A DNA stretch of 64,000 bases, from positions 1-64,000 of the forward strand of contig JAKULF010000014.1 in assembly GCA_022661535.1 (NCBI GenBank). Reading direction: 5' to 3'. The notes under the pieces were generated by a model that searched no databases, was not told the DNA's origin, and saw only the letters and a program-made list of their open reading frames with translations. Positions 49,636-61,390 of the stretch are shown here, piece after piece. This DNA comes from Eutypa lata (Eukaryota > Ascomycota > Sordariomycetes > Xylariales > Diatrypaceae). Both the position numbers and the translations under genes were made by a program. Positions within the stretch are counted from its first letter, which is position 1; the number at the start of each line of letters is the position of its first letter.

Positions 49636-52505
49636 AAGCAAGGTTAGCGAGTCGCGAAGGCCCCTGACCTTACCACCGTTTCTTTCTACCACAGGCCTGC
49701 CATGCGGGACCATACAGTATGCAACTATGATCAACATAGGTTTTATCGGGTATATATTGCATGCTATATATTGTCAAAGTAATGTATCACTTGAGAGATA
49801 TTCTTGCTGGGGGAGAGTTAAGTAAGTATACGTGCCGCATATACATGACCTAGCTGCTAACATCGCGCTTAGACCGGGATATCTTGTAGGAACAGGCTTA
49901 GTAAATTATGCCACATGTATATACTTGATGAAGTCTATAAGAATGTCATAAAAAAGAGCATATCCAGCGACATTTAAGGCGTCTGGAGAATTCGGTTTGG
50001 TTGGGAGGAGGGAAAAGTGCATCGTCTACTTCGTGTATTTATCTACTGTGGTGTTGGGGGACTGGCGAATGAGGCCGGGTCAACGTTGGACAGCAATGCT
50101 TGAGGTGTTGGCGAATGACTGTCTTTGGTTTTAGCGCATACAATCCACTTTGCCTATTTTGCTTTGATGATTAGGTAGACTCTCAAGACCTAACGTCTTG
50201 TAGATATTAATCCGACTAATCATTAACTTTGTCTCATAATAAATATGCTTTGCTATGAGTGCCTGAAGTGGGGGAGGGGGGATGCGTTCACATGCATCAC
50301 CCTTACCAAAGGGGGTAACCTTGCAGGCGGCTCGCTGAATGGCATTTCACTAGCATACCTAGGTTACCTATCAAGTTGTAGCCAAATTAAATGACAGGTT
50401 GAAAGTTCGAATTCGAATAATATTAGTTTAGACAGGAAGAACCAGTGATTATTCTATATTCAGCATTGTAACCACAAGATTATTCGAATTTGAAATATCT
50501 TACCGTGGCATAAATGAGTCACATAGGTAGGTAGGTAGGTCAGTGTAGGTGTATGGTAGAAGGTATCATATATTTTGGCAGCAACTTGCCTATGGACATA
50601 GAGAACATATCAATCATAATAAGGAGACGGTGAAAGATAGTATAGATGGTTTGGGAGGGGGACCAAGCAAGGCACCATACTAGCGGTCTGACTGTCAAGA
50701 TCAAGAGGGAGACATGGGATGATAGATGTCAACTAAATCGTCCCGCGAATTTTTTAGATTCAGTTTTTAAAGCAGCCATCCTCGTGTAAGGAGAGGCCTT
50801 TTGATGGTTGATCTTTCGTGAGTGACTTTAGAATTATGATAAAACGTTGCAGGGTGAAGTTGAATGTTAACTAGAAGATGACTGATAGGTAGGTGGTAAC
50901 ACGTTGTGTATCAAGGGAACGGATTATCATAAATCCAGGCAGGCATTCTTTCCAGTTTCATGAACTACATCTACCATCATATCATAAAAAAAAGGATCAT
51001 CATACAGTACTCTCAAAACCGAAGCAGTGAATCTTATCATTAATATGATTACATTTACTTGTCCATGGTAATGTGAAAAGGTACCTAAGCTAGCTGCCCG
51101 CTGTTCCGGAGGTGATAGCCAATAACAGCACACTTGAACTCAATTAGAACTTTACCTCAAGCCTAGGTAACTAGTACATAATAATAAAGATATTCTTATG
51201 TTGTATTTATAACTATTTCAATGTACTTGATATAAAAAGGCATTAATTATCTTATGTTTCTATTTTATCAACGATGTCCTTGGTGCTACAATCCATTTAC
51301 TAAGGTCCAGTGTCCTGCCAGCCCTGGGCATCCACCCCGCCCTCTAGTAGGCAAATAGAGCTGACCTTTACTTCCTTCATATATATACACTTACTTATGT
51401 CTATCTATTCAAGCTACCTAGGTAACCGAGAGGTTATAACGGCCTAATACCCTTAGGCACAGTTCAAGGGGTGTATTATATACATAGTCATCTGCGGAAC
51501 AAGTTCTCTGTTGTATGTGATTATATAAGGCCCCCTTTCCTATCATGTAAATGGGGGTTCACGCCACTGTAACAATACCTTTAAATATCACCTTCTACCA
51601 TTACTCAGAGTAGTATCAAGTCATAATAGAAAGGGGCACCGTGATGGAACAGTGGACCAAGTATTTATGTGTAAGTCTTTCATATATTGATTCAGAGGCT
51701 AGTGGTATACAGCTTCAGAGCTTATACAGCTTCGGAAGCCTTCGGCTTTCTGACATCTATAAGATGCAGACCTGTCTCTTCTGTACTTAGATTTCTTCCT
51801 TTTCACATACAACACACACCAAGGCATTCGTACAATACAGACATTTTTGCATTACACTGATGTGTATTACCCATTAATCTTTCCGGTACTACATCCCGCA
51901 CCGGTTCAATATACCTAGCTCAGGCGAAAGAGCAAGTTTCTTGGATAGGTGTATGGTGTGCACTTATACCTTTTTATTTGGCTTCTTATGACTTGTTAAC
52001 ACACCTCGGCTTAATCCATCTTGATTTTAGTACAATTGTATCTTCGGAGATAGGGGACCTCCATGATGATCTATGGGCTGTTTAAGAATTTGATTTATTA
52101 AAGAGGGGTTAAATATGGCGTGTTTATTTGTCGTGTTCAACGACTATCTTTAGCATTGTTGCTGCTAAAGACACTCTGGAATATCCATATCCATAGGGAG
52201 CGTAGTCATTGTGAAATAATAACCAACGAGTGTTCAATGGATGCTATTTACGTCGTTAGATAGTTTGAGTCATATAGACAAAGTGTTTTCAACTTTTTTT
52301 GTATTTTCATATTTTTCCTAATGAGAGCAAGTTTGTATTACAACAGCAATAGTTTGAACGCGGGAAAGAACCACTCGAAAGAAGCAAGGGGAACACAATT
52401 CGGCGGTGTGATTGCACACAAAGGAGATGATAATCCAGCTAACTCAGCGACCTAATACCATATACATGACCGTAACGACACCAAATGGAGATCATCCAAT
52501 GAGCT
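49636..52505. other. 2.9-kb intergenic region, no gene recognised
   Basis: Normal composition with TAGGTAGGTAGGT microsatellite at about 50525-50540. A 68-codon minus-strand frame at 50927-51133 has no recognisable protein. There is an imperfect inverted repeat at 50403-50497. No tRNA was found by eye. The region may contain unrecognised short, intron-rich or non-coding genes. The part near 52505 is the 3' flank of the protease gene. Confidence 0.4.
50403..50497. repeat. Imperfect inverted repeat
   Basis: AAGTTCGAATTCGAATAAT at 50403-50421 is answered by ATTATTCGAATTTGAAA at 50479-50495, matching at about 16 of 19 positions around a 57-bp loop. It could be a small foldback or a transcript hairpin. 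Confidence 0.5.
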
Positions 52506-55460
52506 CTATGTTGTAGTCTTGGGCTGTCGGCTACTACCAATAGTATAGTCCTCAAGTTCCACTTCGCCACTAGACGTTACATCTTCCATACGAAACACAA
52601 TCTCATCTTCGTTTACAGAATTTTCGAGGCACGTTATGCGCCGTGTTGGGTAGTCAACGGTGTTGGTCTTTATGGTGAGGATCCTGTAAAATCCCGAGAG
52701 ATCAATGGTTTTTATGGTAACATCTAGAATTCTAGTTAGGGGCCTGCATTTAGAATACCGATGTTCCACTCACCAGTGTTGTGGCCAATATGCTTGATCG
52801 CATCAAAGAACAAGCCAAGGTCCGGCGTGGGTTTGTGATTAACCTCTGTAATGAAGACCCCATAGTCCATTTCGGCCATGGCACTTGGTGCTCCGCGATA
52901 TATAGACACGAGGTACACTTCGCTAGGTAATTCACCGGCTTGGCGACGAACTTCGAGGTGTGGAATCTGTACAGCAGCACCACCAAAGTATACGATGCAC
53001 CTAGTCTCCAAGACACTAGAATTAATCGTAGAAATGTCTAAAGTGACGTAACGGCCGTCGCGGACAACTTCGGCCTTGACGGTTTTCTTGGTATATACGA
53101 CTTGTAGTCCAGACATGTCAAAAACTACGTTGCCATCGAGGGACACAAGTAGGTCCCCTTCGAGTAAGCTGTTTCTCTCATCAGGCTGAATCATCCGCCG
53201 TACAACTTTCAATGACCGGGGATCTGGACCGGCCTTCTCCAGTATTGCTAGGGCGGATGACTCAGTCATGCCCATGCTGCAGGCATCAGCTAACAGACAT
53301 AGCTCAAATTCCGCCGATAATATTTGCACTCTAGGTACAGTTTCTTGGTGAAATTGCGACAAGATTGGTAGTACGTTGTGAGCTGGGAGGCCGATGTTTA
53401 TGCACGTGTGCTTATTATTGGCTGCTCTATGATATTCGTAATGTGGCAACCAGAATGCGCGGACAGTACCATTGATATCCGTTAGTATACCAGTATCGTA
53501 TTGGATTCCTAAATGCGTGGCAATAGTCACAACGTCAACATTGGTGGCTCGGGTTCGTGGCATGTCCCAATCCATGTTGATATCAATAGGGGAGATAGTT
53601 GTCACGGTGGTTTTTTCATAGATAGATCGACGATTCGCGCTATTAAAGCCGATGAAGTAGACCTCATCATTTTGCTTTAGTTTATCCGGGCTTAGCTCTG
53701 CCGCTCTGACCGGAGCATCAACGAGCTGAGGGTCATAGCGAACCACGGCATAGCCATGATTAGGATGGAGGAAAACTAATTTCCCTTCCACTCTGATCGT
53801 ATTCGCAATAGTTATTGCGATGTCGCATAGATAGTGCGTAACATCGGCCCTCGATACCAATACGAGGCCTCTTTCCGAGTCTATAATCACGCCCGTTCCT
53901 GCTGTTTGGAGATCGTACGTACTATTGACCAACTCGTAATTTCGACATTCAAGATGGACAATGCAAGAAGATAGATTTGCTAAGGCTGGTGTGGCTATGG
54001 TTAGCGGTATGATTTTGCCTTGCTGGCGTTTGATAGGAATAAGTGGAAGTGGCAGAGCAGGATCTTCCCAGCTCCACACACCCGTGTCTCTATTTCCTAC
54101 TACCAAATTCATCTTGGGTGTGAAGTGGCGATCAATCCAGACAATGATGCTATGGGGAATCTTCAAGTTAGAAAAGCGCCTGAAATTGACGACGACTCTT
54201 GCTCTGTCTGGAATTGACTGCATCACATCGATCAAGCGGTCGAGATCAGTTATCCGTTGATGATTTATAGTCTCAATAAGACTAAAGCTGCAATCTGTAA
54301 ATGAACCAGCATTTCTGTTTACATAGACTTCTCCACAGGCCTTACCGTACTTCAAGGCGAGAGTGTAAGATAGGGTGTTAAAAACGGTACCGCAAGCAAG
54401 TACGAATCGATCAGGTATGACTTGGTGTAGGTTTTGGACGTCGATGTCGACTGTGAGAGTCTCTGGTCCCCGCTGTACCTGCAGTTTCATCATTTTCCCA
54501 ACATTTTCGTCGAAAATCTCGTCGAATGTGTGCAGGCCACTGACTAATTGATCGCCGATCTTGAGTATGACATCTCCTTCTGCGATCTTACCCTGCGACG
54601 GCCCACCAGGGACGACACGATTAACGACTGGTAAGTCCTTAGGTTCTTGGAAAACCCCTCGTCTCTTGGTTTCGTCCTCAAACCACAGGCCGAGCCCCTG
54701 GCACTCATCATAAGGCTTCAGCTTAAACCAGCATCCCACATCGCCTCGTGTGACAGAGCTCCCATTTTGCAAGTGCTGGAGCGCGCGGAGGACCCTATTC
54801 AGGGGTAGGAGGAATGTCATAGACGAGGAGATGTCCCCAGCAGCCATGATCCCGATGACCTTTCCGTCCAGGTTAATGGCCGGGCTGCCAGAGCTACCAC
54901 CCCTACTCAATGTATTGGCTTGGTAGTATGGGGTATTGAAATCTGGATGCCCACGGGCGAATTCATAGGGTTCTTGATCCAGTCGACTGAGAATTCCATC
55001 GACAATGTTAAGTCTAGCACCTGAGTCATTCCCGATGATGCGGATATTCAAGCCCACGCGGGCGAGATCGGGACGTAATGATAGTTGAACATGCTTTGTT
55101 TTTGTGACAGCTGAGGGATCGAAGCGTAGAAAGGCAAAGTCATGAACAGGATCAATGTAGTGTATAGTCATGTCGACCTTATCTCCACCGTGAAATTTGC
55201 AGAAGCCTTGATACGGCCCAGTCCCCACCACATGACGATTCGTTAAGATATATCTATACCAGTCAGTTAGGTCGCACAGTATCAGGGGCGAACAACTTTT
55301 ACCCTTTAGTAATATCAACTACGAAACCAGTAGCGTCGCCGCTGCCCACTTCAAATTCATCGAAGGACTGGGTATAGCAATGTGTAATGACGACAACAGC
55401 ATTGATTATTTCCTCGAAGTCCATGCGTAATAGGTCATCTTCTTCTTGGTTTTGTGCCAT
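52506..55460 (-). CDS. NMA111: Nma111-type nuclear HtrA-like serine protease
   Basis: Exons 55460-55303, 55253-52774 and 52723-52506 encode 951 residues. The introns are 49 bp (GTAAAA, CTAACTGAC, ATAG) and 50 bp (GTGAGT, CTAAC, TTCTAG). The trypsin-like domain follows GFVVD...YILTNRHVV, with catalytic His60, Asp91 (DPVHDF) and Ser174 in RGGSSGSP, all present. PDZ-like segments follow (for example VVNRVVPGGPSQGKIAEGDV near residue 250), then a second, degenerate protease half (TGVIIDSERGLVLVSRADVT) and more PDZ-like sequence, the two-halved plan of the Nma111/Ynm3 family. Yeast Nma111 is nuclear, promotes heat-stress tolerance and apoptosis, and cleaves the IAP protein Bir1. The protein is slightly shorter than the usual roughly 1,000 residues, and the N-terminal basic nuclear signal is not evident. 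The C-terminal 70 residues diverge from the family, so this may be a paralogue. Confidence 0.9.
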
Positions 55461-56107
55461 ATTGAGTATTGTAAGAACCGGCGTGTAAACCACAACCTAA
55501 TCCACCTACGAAAGAATCAAGGTGATATCAACGTCCACGTGAGCATAGACTAACAGGGAGGGAGAGAAATGGTGAAATTTCCGTGACGGTAAAATCCCCT
55601 TAAATACCATATAGCTGGTAGTGTAGATAATCGCTTACTAGTGCTTGACTCCCCTTTTTGTTGCCCTTCGTATATAATGTCGACTTTCTTACCGCATCTA
55701 ATGTCATACCTTAGACAACGATTACATGCTATGAAGGAATGTGGTGTTTATGACACCCAACAACAGATACTTCGGGCGAGGTTCGTGCAACCGCTCCATA
55801 TTAAATGCTTCTGCGGGGAATGTACAACAGACAGTTCCTCATTCCTTAATAATAATTATAGATACATTGCTGCTCCCAATGCCTAGCGGAGGTATGTGAC
55901 TTGGTGGTTGTGCTATGACAGGCATGCCAGTTCTCGCATGAAACAAGCATTTGCTCTCGACAGCGTGAGTATGTGGCATTGATCTACTTGCCTGTACATT
56001 CAAAATCAGGAAATGGGATCATAAAATGCAAACAAAGATCTTTTTTTTTGATGAGTATGTCAGGGTAACATCATAAATAGTCCTAGCATTCTTTCACAGA
56101 TTGCCGA
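55461..56107. other. Promoter region of the protease gene; small plus-strand ORF
   Basis: An ATG frame from about 55678 to 55886 (69 codons, with a C-x-C-x2-C group near its end) runs away from the protease gene. It has no recognisable protein and no supporting splice structure. A T-run at 56040-56049 and the rest are featureless. Confidence 0.35.
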
Positions 56108-56710
56108 TCACCGTGATGAGAATGTAGTGTTGGAATTCCAACTGCAAAACAGATCGATGCGCACTAACAAACAATTCCGAGAAATTTCGCAGAGAATCTG
56201 TCCATTATTTGTTATGTGCCGATCCGAGCCAAAGGTTATTTGGTGAAGACCATGTGATTCTAATTCGTCCCGTAAGATATTAATTAGGCCAGAGAGGTCC
56301 CAGCGCGGTGAAGAAGTGGCGACGGCCCGTGGTGCGGAAAAAGACAATGCTTTCTTTCGGAGGAATTAACTCTCTACTATGTCGCCGTTCTCACCGCTAG
56401 GACGCTTATATAATATACGATTGCATCGGTACAACCTGGATTGATACCACAGGCTCTTGGTGCATTCCAACTTCAGGGCTTCCTCCCACGTCTCTTCAGC
56501 CTCACCTTCCCCTACTAGGTGGTTCAGGACTGCGACACCAGGACGAATTGAAAAACACTGTAATCCTTTTATACGGGCTGTTCTTCGTAGACTTAAACGG
56601 ATTTCTTGGTAAATGTTTCTTGTACTACCCGACGACATATCATCTTGCCGACCTAGCTTAACGGCATGCATATATTTGTATAGGGATGTATTAGCGAGGC
56701 TATCAAGTAA
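56108..56710 (-). pseudogene. Truncated hypothetical gene with an in-frame stop
   Basis: One frame runs from an apparent splice acceptor (CTAG ending at 56711) through LLDSLANTSLYKYMHAVKLG, a basic segment, GEGEAEETWEEALKLECTKS and ILYKRPSG. It meets TAA at 56368-56366 and continues in the same frame to a stop at 56108. Loss of CAA to TAA would fit RIP. The 5' side ends against AT-rich mutated repeats within about 20 bp, so the upstream exons have been lost or erased. The acidic/aromatic middle looks like real coding sequence, but I do not recognise the family. Confidence 0.5.
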
Positions 56711-59700
56711 CTAGCGTTACATTAAAGGATTAATAAGCTTATCGAAAAATTAATAAGTTACGAAGTAATAACGTAATAATTACAAGCTTTTTAAAAGATA
56801 ATAATTATATAAGTAATAAGTTATTTTCTTCGATTTAAAAAAAAATAAGTTTTAAATTAATTTTTAATATATTTTATATTATTTTTTATATTTTAATTTA
56901 TTTTAAAAATTAATAAATTAAAAATTTTTTATTTTAATTAAATCGTAAAAAATAAAAAAATATAACGATTATTAATTATAATATTAATAAATTCTTTTAA
57001 TAATTTTATATAAAAATTTAATTTCGTTAACGTTAATAAATCTTTTAAGCTTTTTAATAAATTTAAAAAGAATTTTCGAAAATTAAACGAAGAAATTAAA
57101 CGTTTAATTTATAAACGTATTACGTTATAAATTAATTTATTAAAAAAGAAAATTATTAAAAAATTAAATTATAAATATAAATAATTATAAAATTAATTAA
57201 TTACTTTAAATAACGACAAATATATAACGAACTTTCGTTTAATACTTTTTAAACGAAAAATTATATTTTTTTTCGTTATTTTTTTTATAATTCGTTTTAA
57301 AGAATTAAGCTTTTTAATTAATTTTATTATTTTTAATATTTTTTTTATTTTTATTACGAAATATTTTAATAATAAATTTAATAAAAACTTTAATATTTTC
57401 GATAAAATTAATTAATTACTTCGTTTATTATTTAATTTTATTTATTAAAAAAATAATTATTTTAATTATAAATATTTCGTTATATAATTAAATATTTAAT
57501 TTAATATTTAAATATTTACTTAAAAACGTTATTAAGTTAATTATACGATTTTTTATTTTAAATATAACTTTTTTATTTAATTTTAATAATAATTATAAAA
57601 AGCTTAATAATTAATAAATTATAAATAAATAAACTTATTTTATTATTAAATTAAAAATTAAAAAGTAATAAAATAAACTTTTATTAAATGTTTTAAAAAT
57701 AAAAAATAATAATTTATTAAGTTTAATAAAAAGCTTAATAATATTTATTAATAAATAAATAAATTTATTTTTATATATTATTTAAAATATAAAAAAACTT
57801 TTATTAATTATTTTTATATTAAAAGTATTATTTTTTTTATAAATTACTTTATTATAAAGTTATATTTTTAATTTAATAACTTTATTTTTATTTTTATAAA
57901 TAAAAATAATTTAAAAATTATTTATTAATTAACTTTTAAAATAAAAAATATAATTTTTTTTATAATAATAAAAGTTTTTATTATTTTTTAAATAAATTAA
58001 TATCGAAATTTCGTATTATAAACTTTAATTATTTCGTTTTTTTTAAATTAATTAACGCTTTAACTTTTTTTAAACATTTTAATATTTAATAAATTAATAA
58101 AATTAAACTTTTTAAAAAAAGTTTATTTTAAATATAAATCGTTTAAATACTTTATATAAAATTACTTTAATAAAAATATAAATAAAGATTTATTTAAATT
58201 ATTTAAAAAGTATATTTATAAAAATTATAAAGCGAAAAAACATTTATTTTTTTAATATTTTAATATAAAATACTTTTAATATAATAAAATAAATTATATA
58301 ATTTAAATATATAACTTAAAGTTTTTTATTAAAATAAATATTTAATTTATAAAAAATATTTATAATTAAAATAATACTTTTTTTCGTTATATATATTAAA
58401 ATATATAAATATAATAAAAAAATACTTAAAGTTTTAAAAAAGTTTAAATAAATTTAAAAGCGAATTATAATATTATATAAAAAAAAGTTATAAAAAAAAA
58501 TAAATAATTATTTTTATTAAAATTTTATTTTATTTTAATTAACTTTAATAACTTTTTTATTATTATATTTAACATTATTTATTTATAAATTAAAATTATA
58601 AACTTTTTTAATTTAAAAAAAAATCATTATTTTATTATTATAAAAATAAAAAACTTAAATTTAATATTTAAATTATTTTAATTTAAAAAAATAAATTTAA
58701 TTATTAATTAAAAAATTTATAAATAAAAATATCGTTTTAAATATATTAATATTAAATTAATTAATTTAACGAAAAAATTACGAAATAATTAAATTATAAT
58801 AATTATTATTTTAATTATTTTAATTAATTTAAATAATTCGAAAAAGAAATTATTAAAAAAAAAATTCGTAAAATATATAAAGAAATATAAACTTAATTAT
58901 TTTAATGTTTTTTTTAAAAAAAACTATAAAATTAATATTATATTTAACTTATAAATATAAAATTAAGTTATTTAATTAAAAAAAACTATCGTAAAGATTT
59001 TTTTATTTTTTATTAAAAAAAAAGCTTAAAGTTTTTAAAAAGTATTTCGAAATAATAAAAAAAAAATTAAATTTAACGTAATATTAATTTTATTAATGTT
59101 TTTATTTTATTCGTTTTAAAAAAAAATGTTTTATAATTATATATAAATTATAAAAGCTTAAATTAAATAATATAAAAAAATTAAATTTTATTACTTTTAA
59201 TATAAAAAATTTTAAATCGTTTATTATTAATTTTAATATATACGAAAATAAATTTAAAAAATATATATTATAAAATATAAATTAAGAAAAAAAATAAATA
59301 AAAAATCGTTTTTTATATAAAATATAATTATTTTAAATATTTAATAATATCGTTTAATTTAATAAATATATTAATTATATTTTAATTTTATATTAATAAA
59401 ATATTTAAAAAATTTATTAATATTATTTATATAATTTATTTTAATAATATTTTAATATATAATAAAAACTTTAAATTTTTTTTTAATCGTTATGTTTAAA
59501 AAAAACAATACGGCTTTTCGTTTATAAATAAATTATAAAAATTGTTTTTTTAAACGAAAAAATTTTATTACGTAATAAAAGTTAATATAATTAATTTAAC
59601 TTTTAAAAAAAAACCTTTTATTTATTAAAATTTAAATTTAAAAGTTATTATGCGTATAAAGTAATTAAATTATTAAAATTAATTAAAAGTTATTTTATAA

Positions 59701-60076
59701 TTAAATTTTATATTATAATTATAATTTACTTTTAAATTATAACGCTTTTTTTTATATATATAAATTTTATAAATTTATAAGTTTATAAATTATAAATTTT
59801 ATTATTATTTAAATTATTTAATTAAAAGTTAAATAATTTATAAAATTAATTATTTAATTTTATATTTTATTAAACGAAATTTAAATTTAAAGTTTTTAAA
59901 ATTACAATTATAATTATTATATTTATAAATTTAATTATTATATTATAAGTTTATTATATTAATTATATTAAAAATTTATACTTTATTTATTTATATATAA
60001 TTAATTTTAAAAGTTTATAATTAAAGTTATTATTATTTAAATTAAAAATTAAATAATTAATTAAATTTGAAAAATC
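56711..60076. repeat. AT-rich block, RIP-degraded repeats
   Basis: No reading frame. The right part (59.46-59.76 kb, with CGTTTATAAATAAATTATAA) matches the reverse complement of 33.55-34.0 kb. 59870-60060 resembles the inner arm of the long-TIR family in the orientation of 18.4-18.6 kb, so repeats are nested. RIP mutation begins abruptly next to the truncated gene at 56.71 kb. Confidence 0.7.
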
Positions 60077-61390
60077 TTTTATTTTAAGTTATTTAAAAAT
60101 TAATCGTAAAATTTAAAATAAAAATAAAGTTAATACGATTTTAATAATTAATAAAAAATTTTATATTAAAATTAATTAAATCTTACTTAATAAGGAATTT
60201 AAATAAGTTAAAATTTAATTAATAGCTATTAGCTCGAAGCCAAAATGGCGCCAGTGATTTGATTGGTCCTAAAAAAGATTCAGCACTTTAATTGAGTACA
60301 TCCTTCAGGTTTTATGGGCCACTTAACTTTAACCACTTACAACTTACAGCTTTTAAACCTACAGCTTTTAGACCTACAGACCTACAGACCTACCCTGTAG
60401 CTTTTAGACCTACAGACCTACAGCCTGTAGACCTACAGCTGTAAGTGGCTATAGCAGCTGTACGGTGGCAGCAGCTAGGTAGCTTGCAGACCTACCCTAC
60501 AACCTACAGCCCTACAGCTGTATATAAGTAGCTGTAGCAGCTGTAAGTGACTGTAGCAGCTGTAGGTCTAAAAGCTGTAGGTGGCAGCAGCTAGTTAGGT
60601 GGCTTACAGACCTACCCTGCAGCGTACAGACCTACAGCTGACCTACAGCTGTATATAGGTAGTTGCAACAGCTAGATTACTGTAGCCTACAGACCTACAG
60701 CTTATAGACTTACTTATAGCTGACCTTTAGTTGTATATAAATGGCTATAACAGCTGTACGAAGGTGGCTTATAGACCTATAGACTTATAGCCTACAGACC
60801 TACTAGCCACTTACTAGCTACCTTTCGGACTTACAGACCTATAAATTACAGCCCTAAAGCTTTAATCACTTAAGGATTTCTAAGGTGGTGCAGCTAAGTA
60901 ATGCAGCTTTAACCAGCTAGCTCGGCTATAAGTCGGCTAAACCTGCGTACGAGCGCAAAATTAAATATATATATAAAATTAAATAAAAGATTTATATATA
61001 GTAATTAATATAAAAAGCTTGTAATATAATGGTTAAATTTATAAAATCCGTAATACGTAATAATAAATTTATAAAGCTTAAAGTTTAAATTTTAAAAAAA
61101 AAACAAAAAGATTCGAATTTCGTAACTTAAATCTTTCGAATCTTTTAAACATTCGAATTGTCGTAATATATAATTTATTATAAAGTTTATAAGTAAAAGT
61201 AAGTATTACGGCAATTCGAATAACTTTGTTATTATTAATAATTTATACTTTAATTCTTTAATTAAATTTTTCGAATTTAATATAATAAATTATAATTTAC
61301 GAAATAAAATTTTGTTAATTTCGAAGGTCGAAAAAAAGTCCTCGAAGCTTGCGAAAGGCTGTATTTTTTTGTACCGTAACGGTTAATAAA
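60077..61390 (+). repeat. Long terminal inverted repeat, copy D (partly unmutated)
   Basis: This is the inverted partner of 7394-8637. Shared landmarks in order are GATTGGTCCTAAAAAAGATT (60261), CATCCTTCAGGTTTTATGGG (60299), the minisatellite, AGCTCGGCTATAAGTCGGCT (60920), and GTACCGTAACGGTTAATAAA near the inner end (61370). The outer 150 bp are AT-mutated and 60220-60960 is intact. The inner part (60961-61390) is less mutated than its partner and keeps, for example, AAGTCCTCGAAGCTTGCGAA. The body of this element should lie to the right. Confidence 0.75.
60345..60840. repeat. CTACAGAC minisatellite, intact
   Basis: Copies of CTACAGAC and CTACAGCT words, many in tandem (CTACAGACCTACAGACCTAC near 60369), mirror the array at 7962-8400. 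Composition is normal although both sides are RIP-mutated. Confidence 0.8.

Noticed and set aside
50403..50421. GTTCGAATTC resembling a tRNA T-loop
   Set aside because: No matching acceptor, D or anticodon stems are found around it. It is explained by the inverted repeat with 50479-50497.
52750..53016. Extra minus-strand frame beside the end of the protease gene
   Set aside because: It overlaps the protease exon in another phase. The exon join 52774/52723 restores the protease frame without it.
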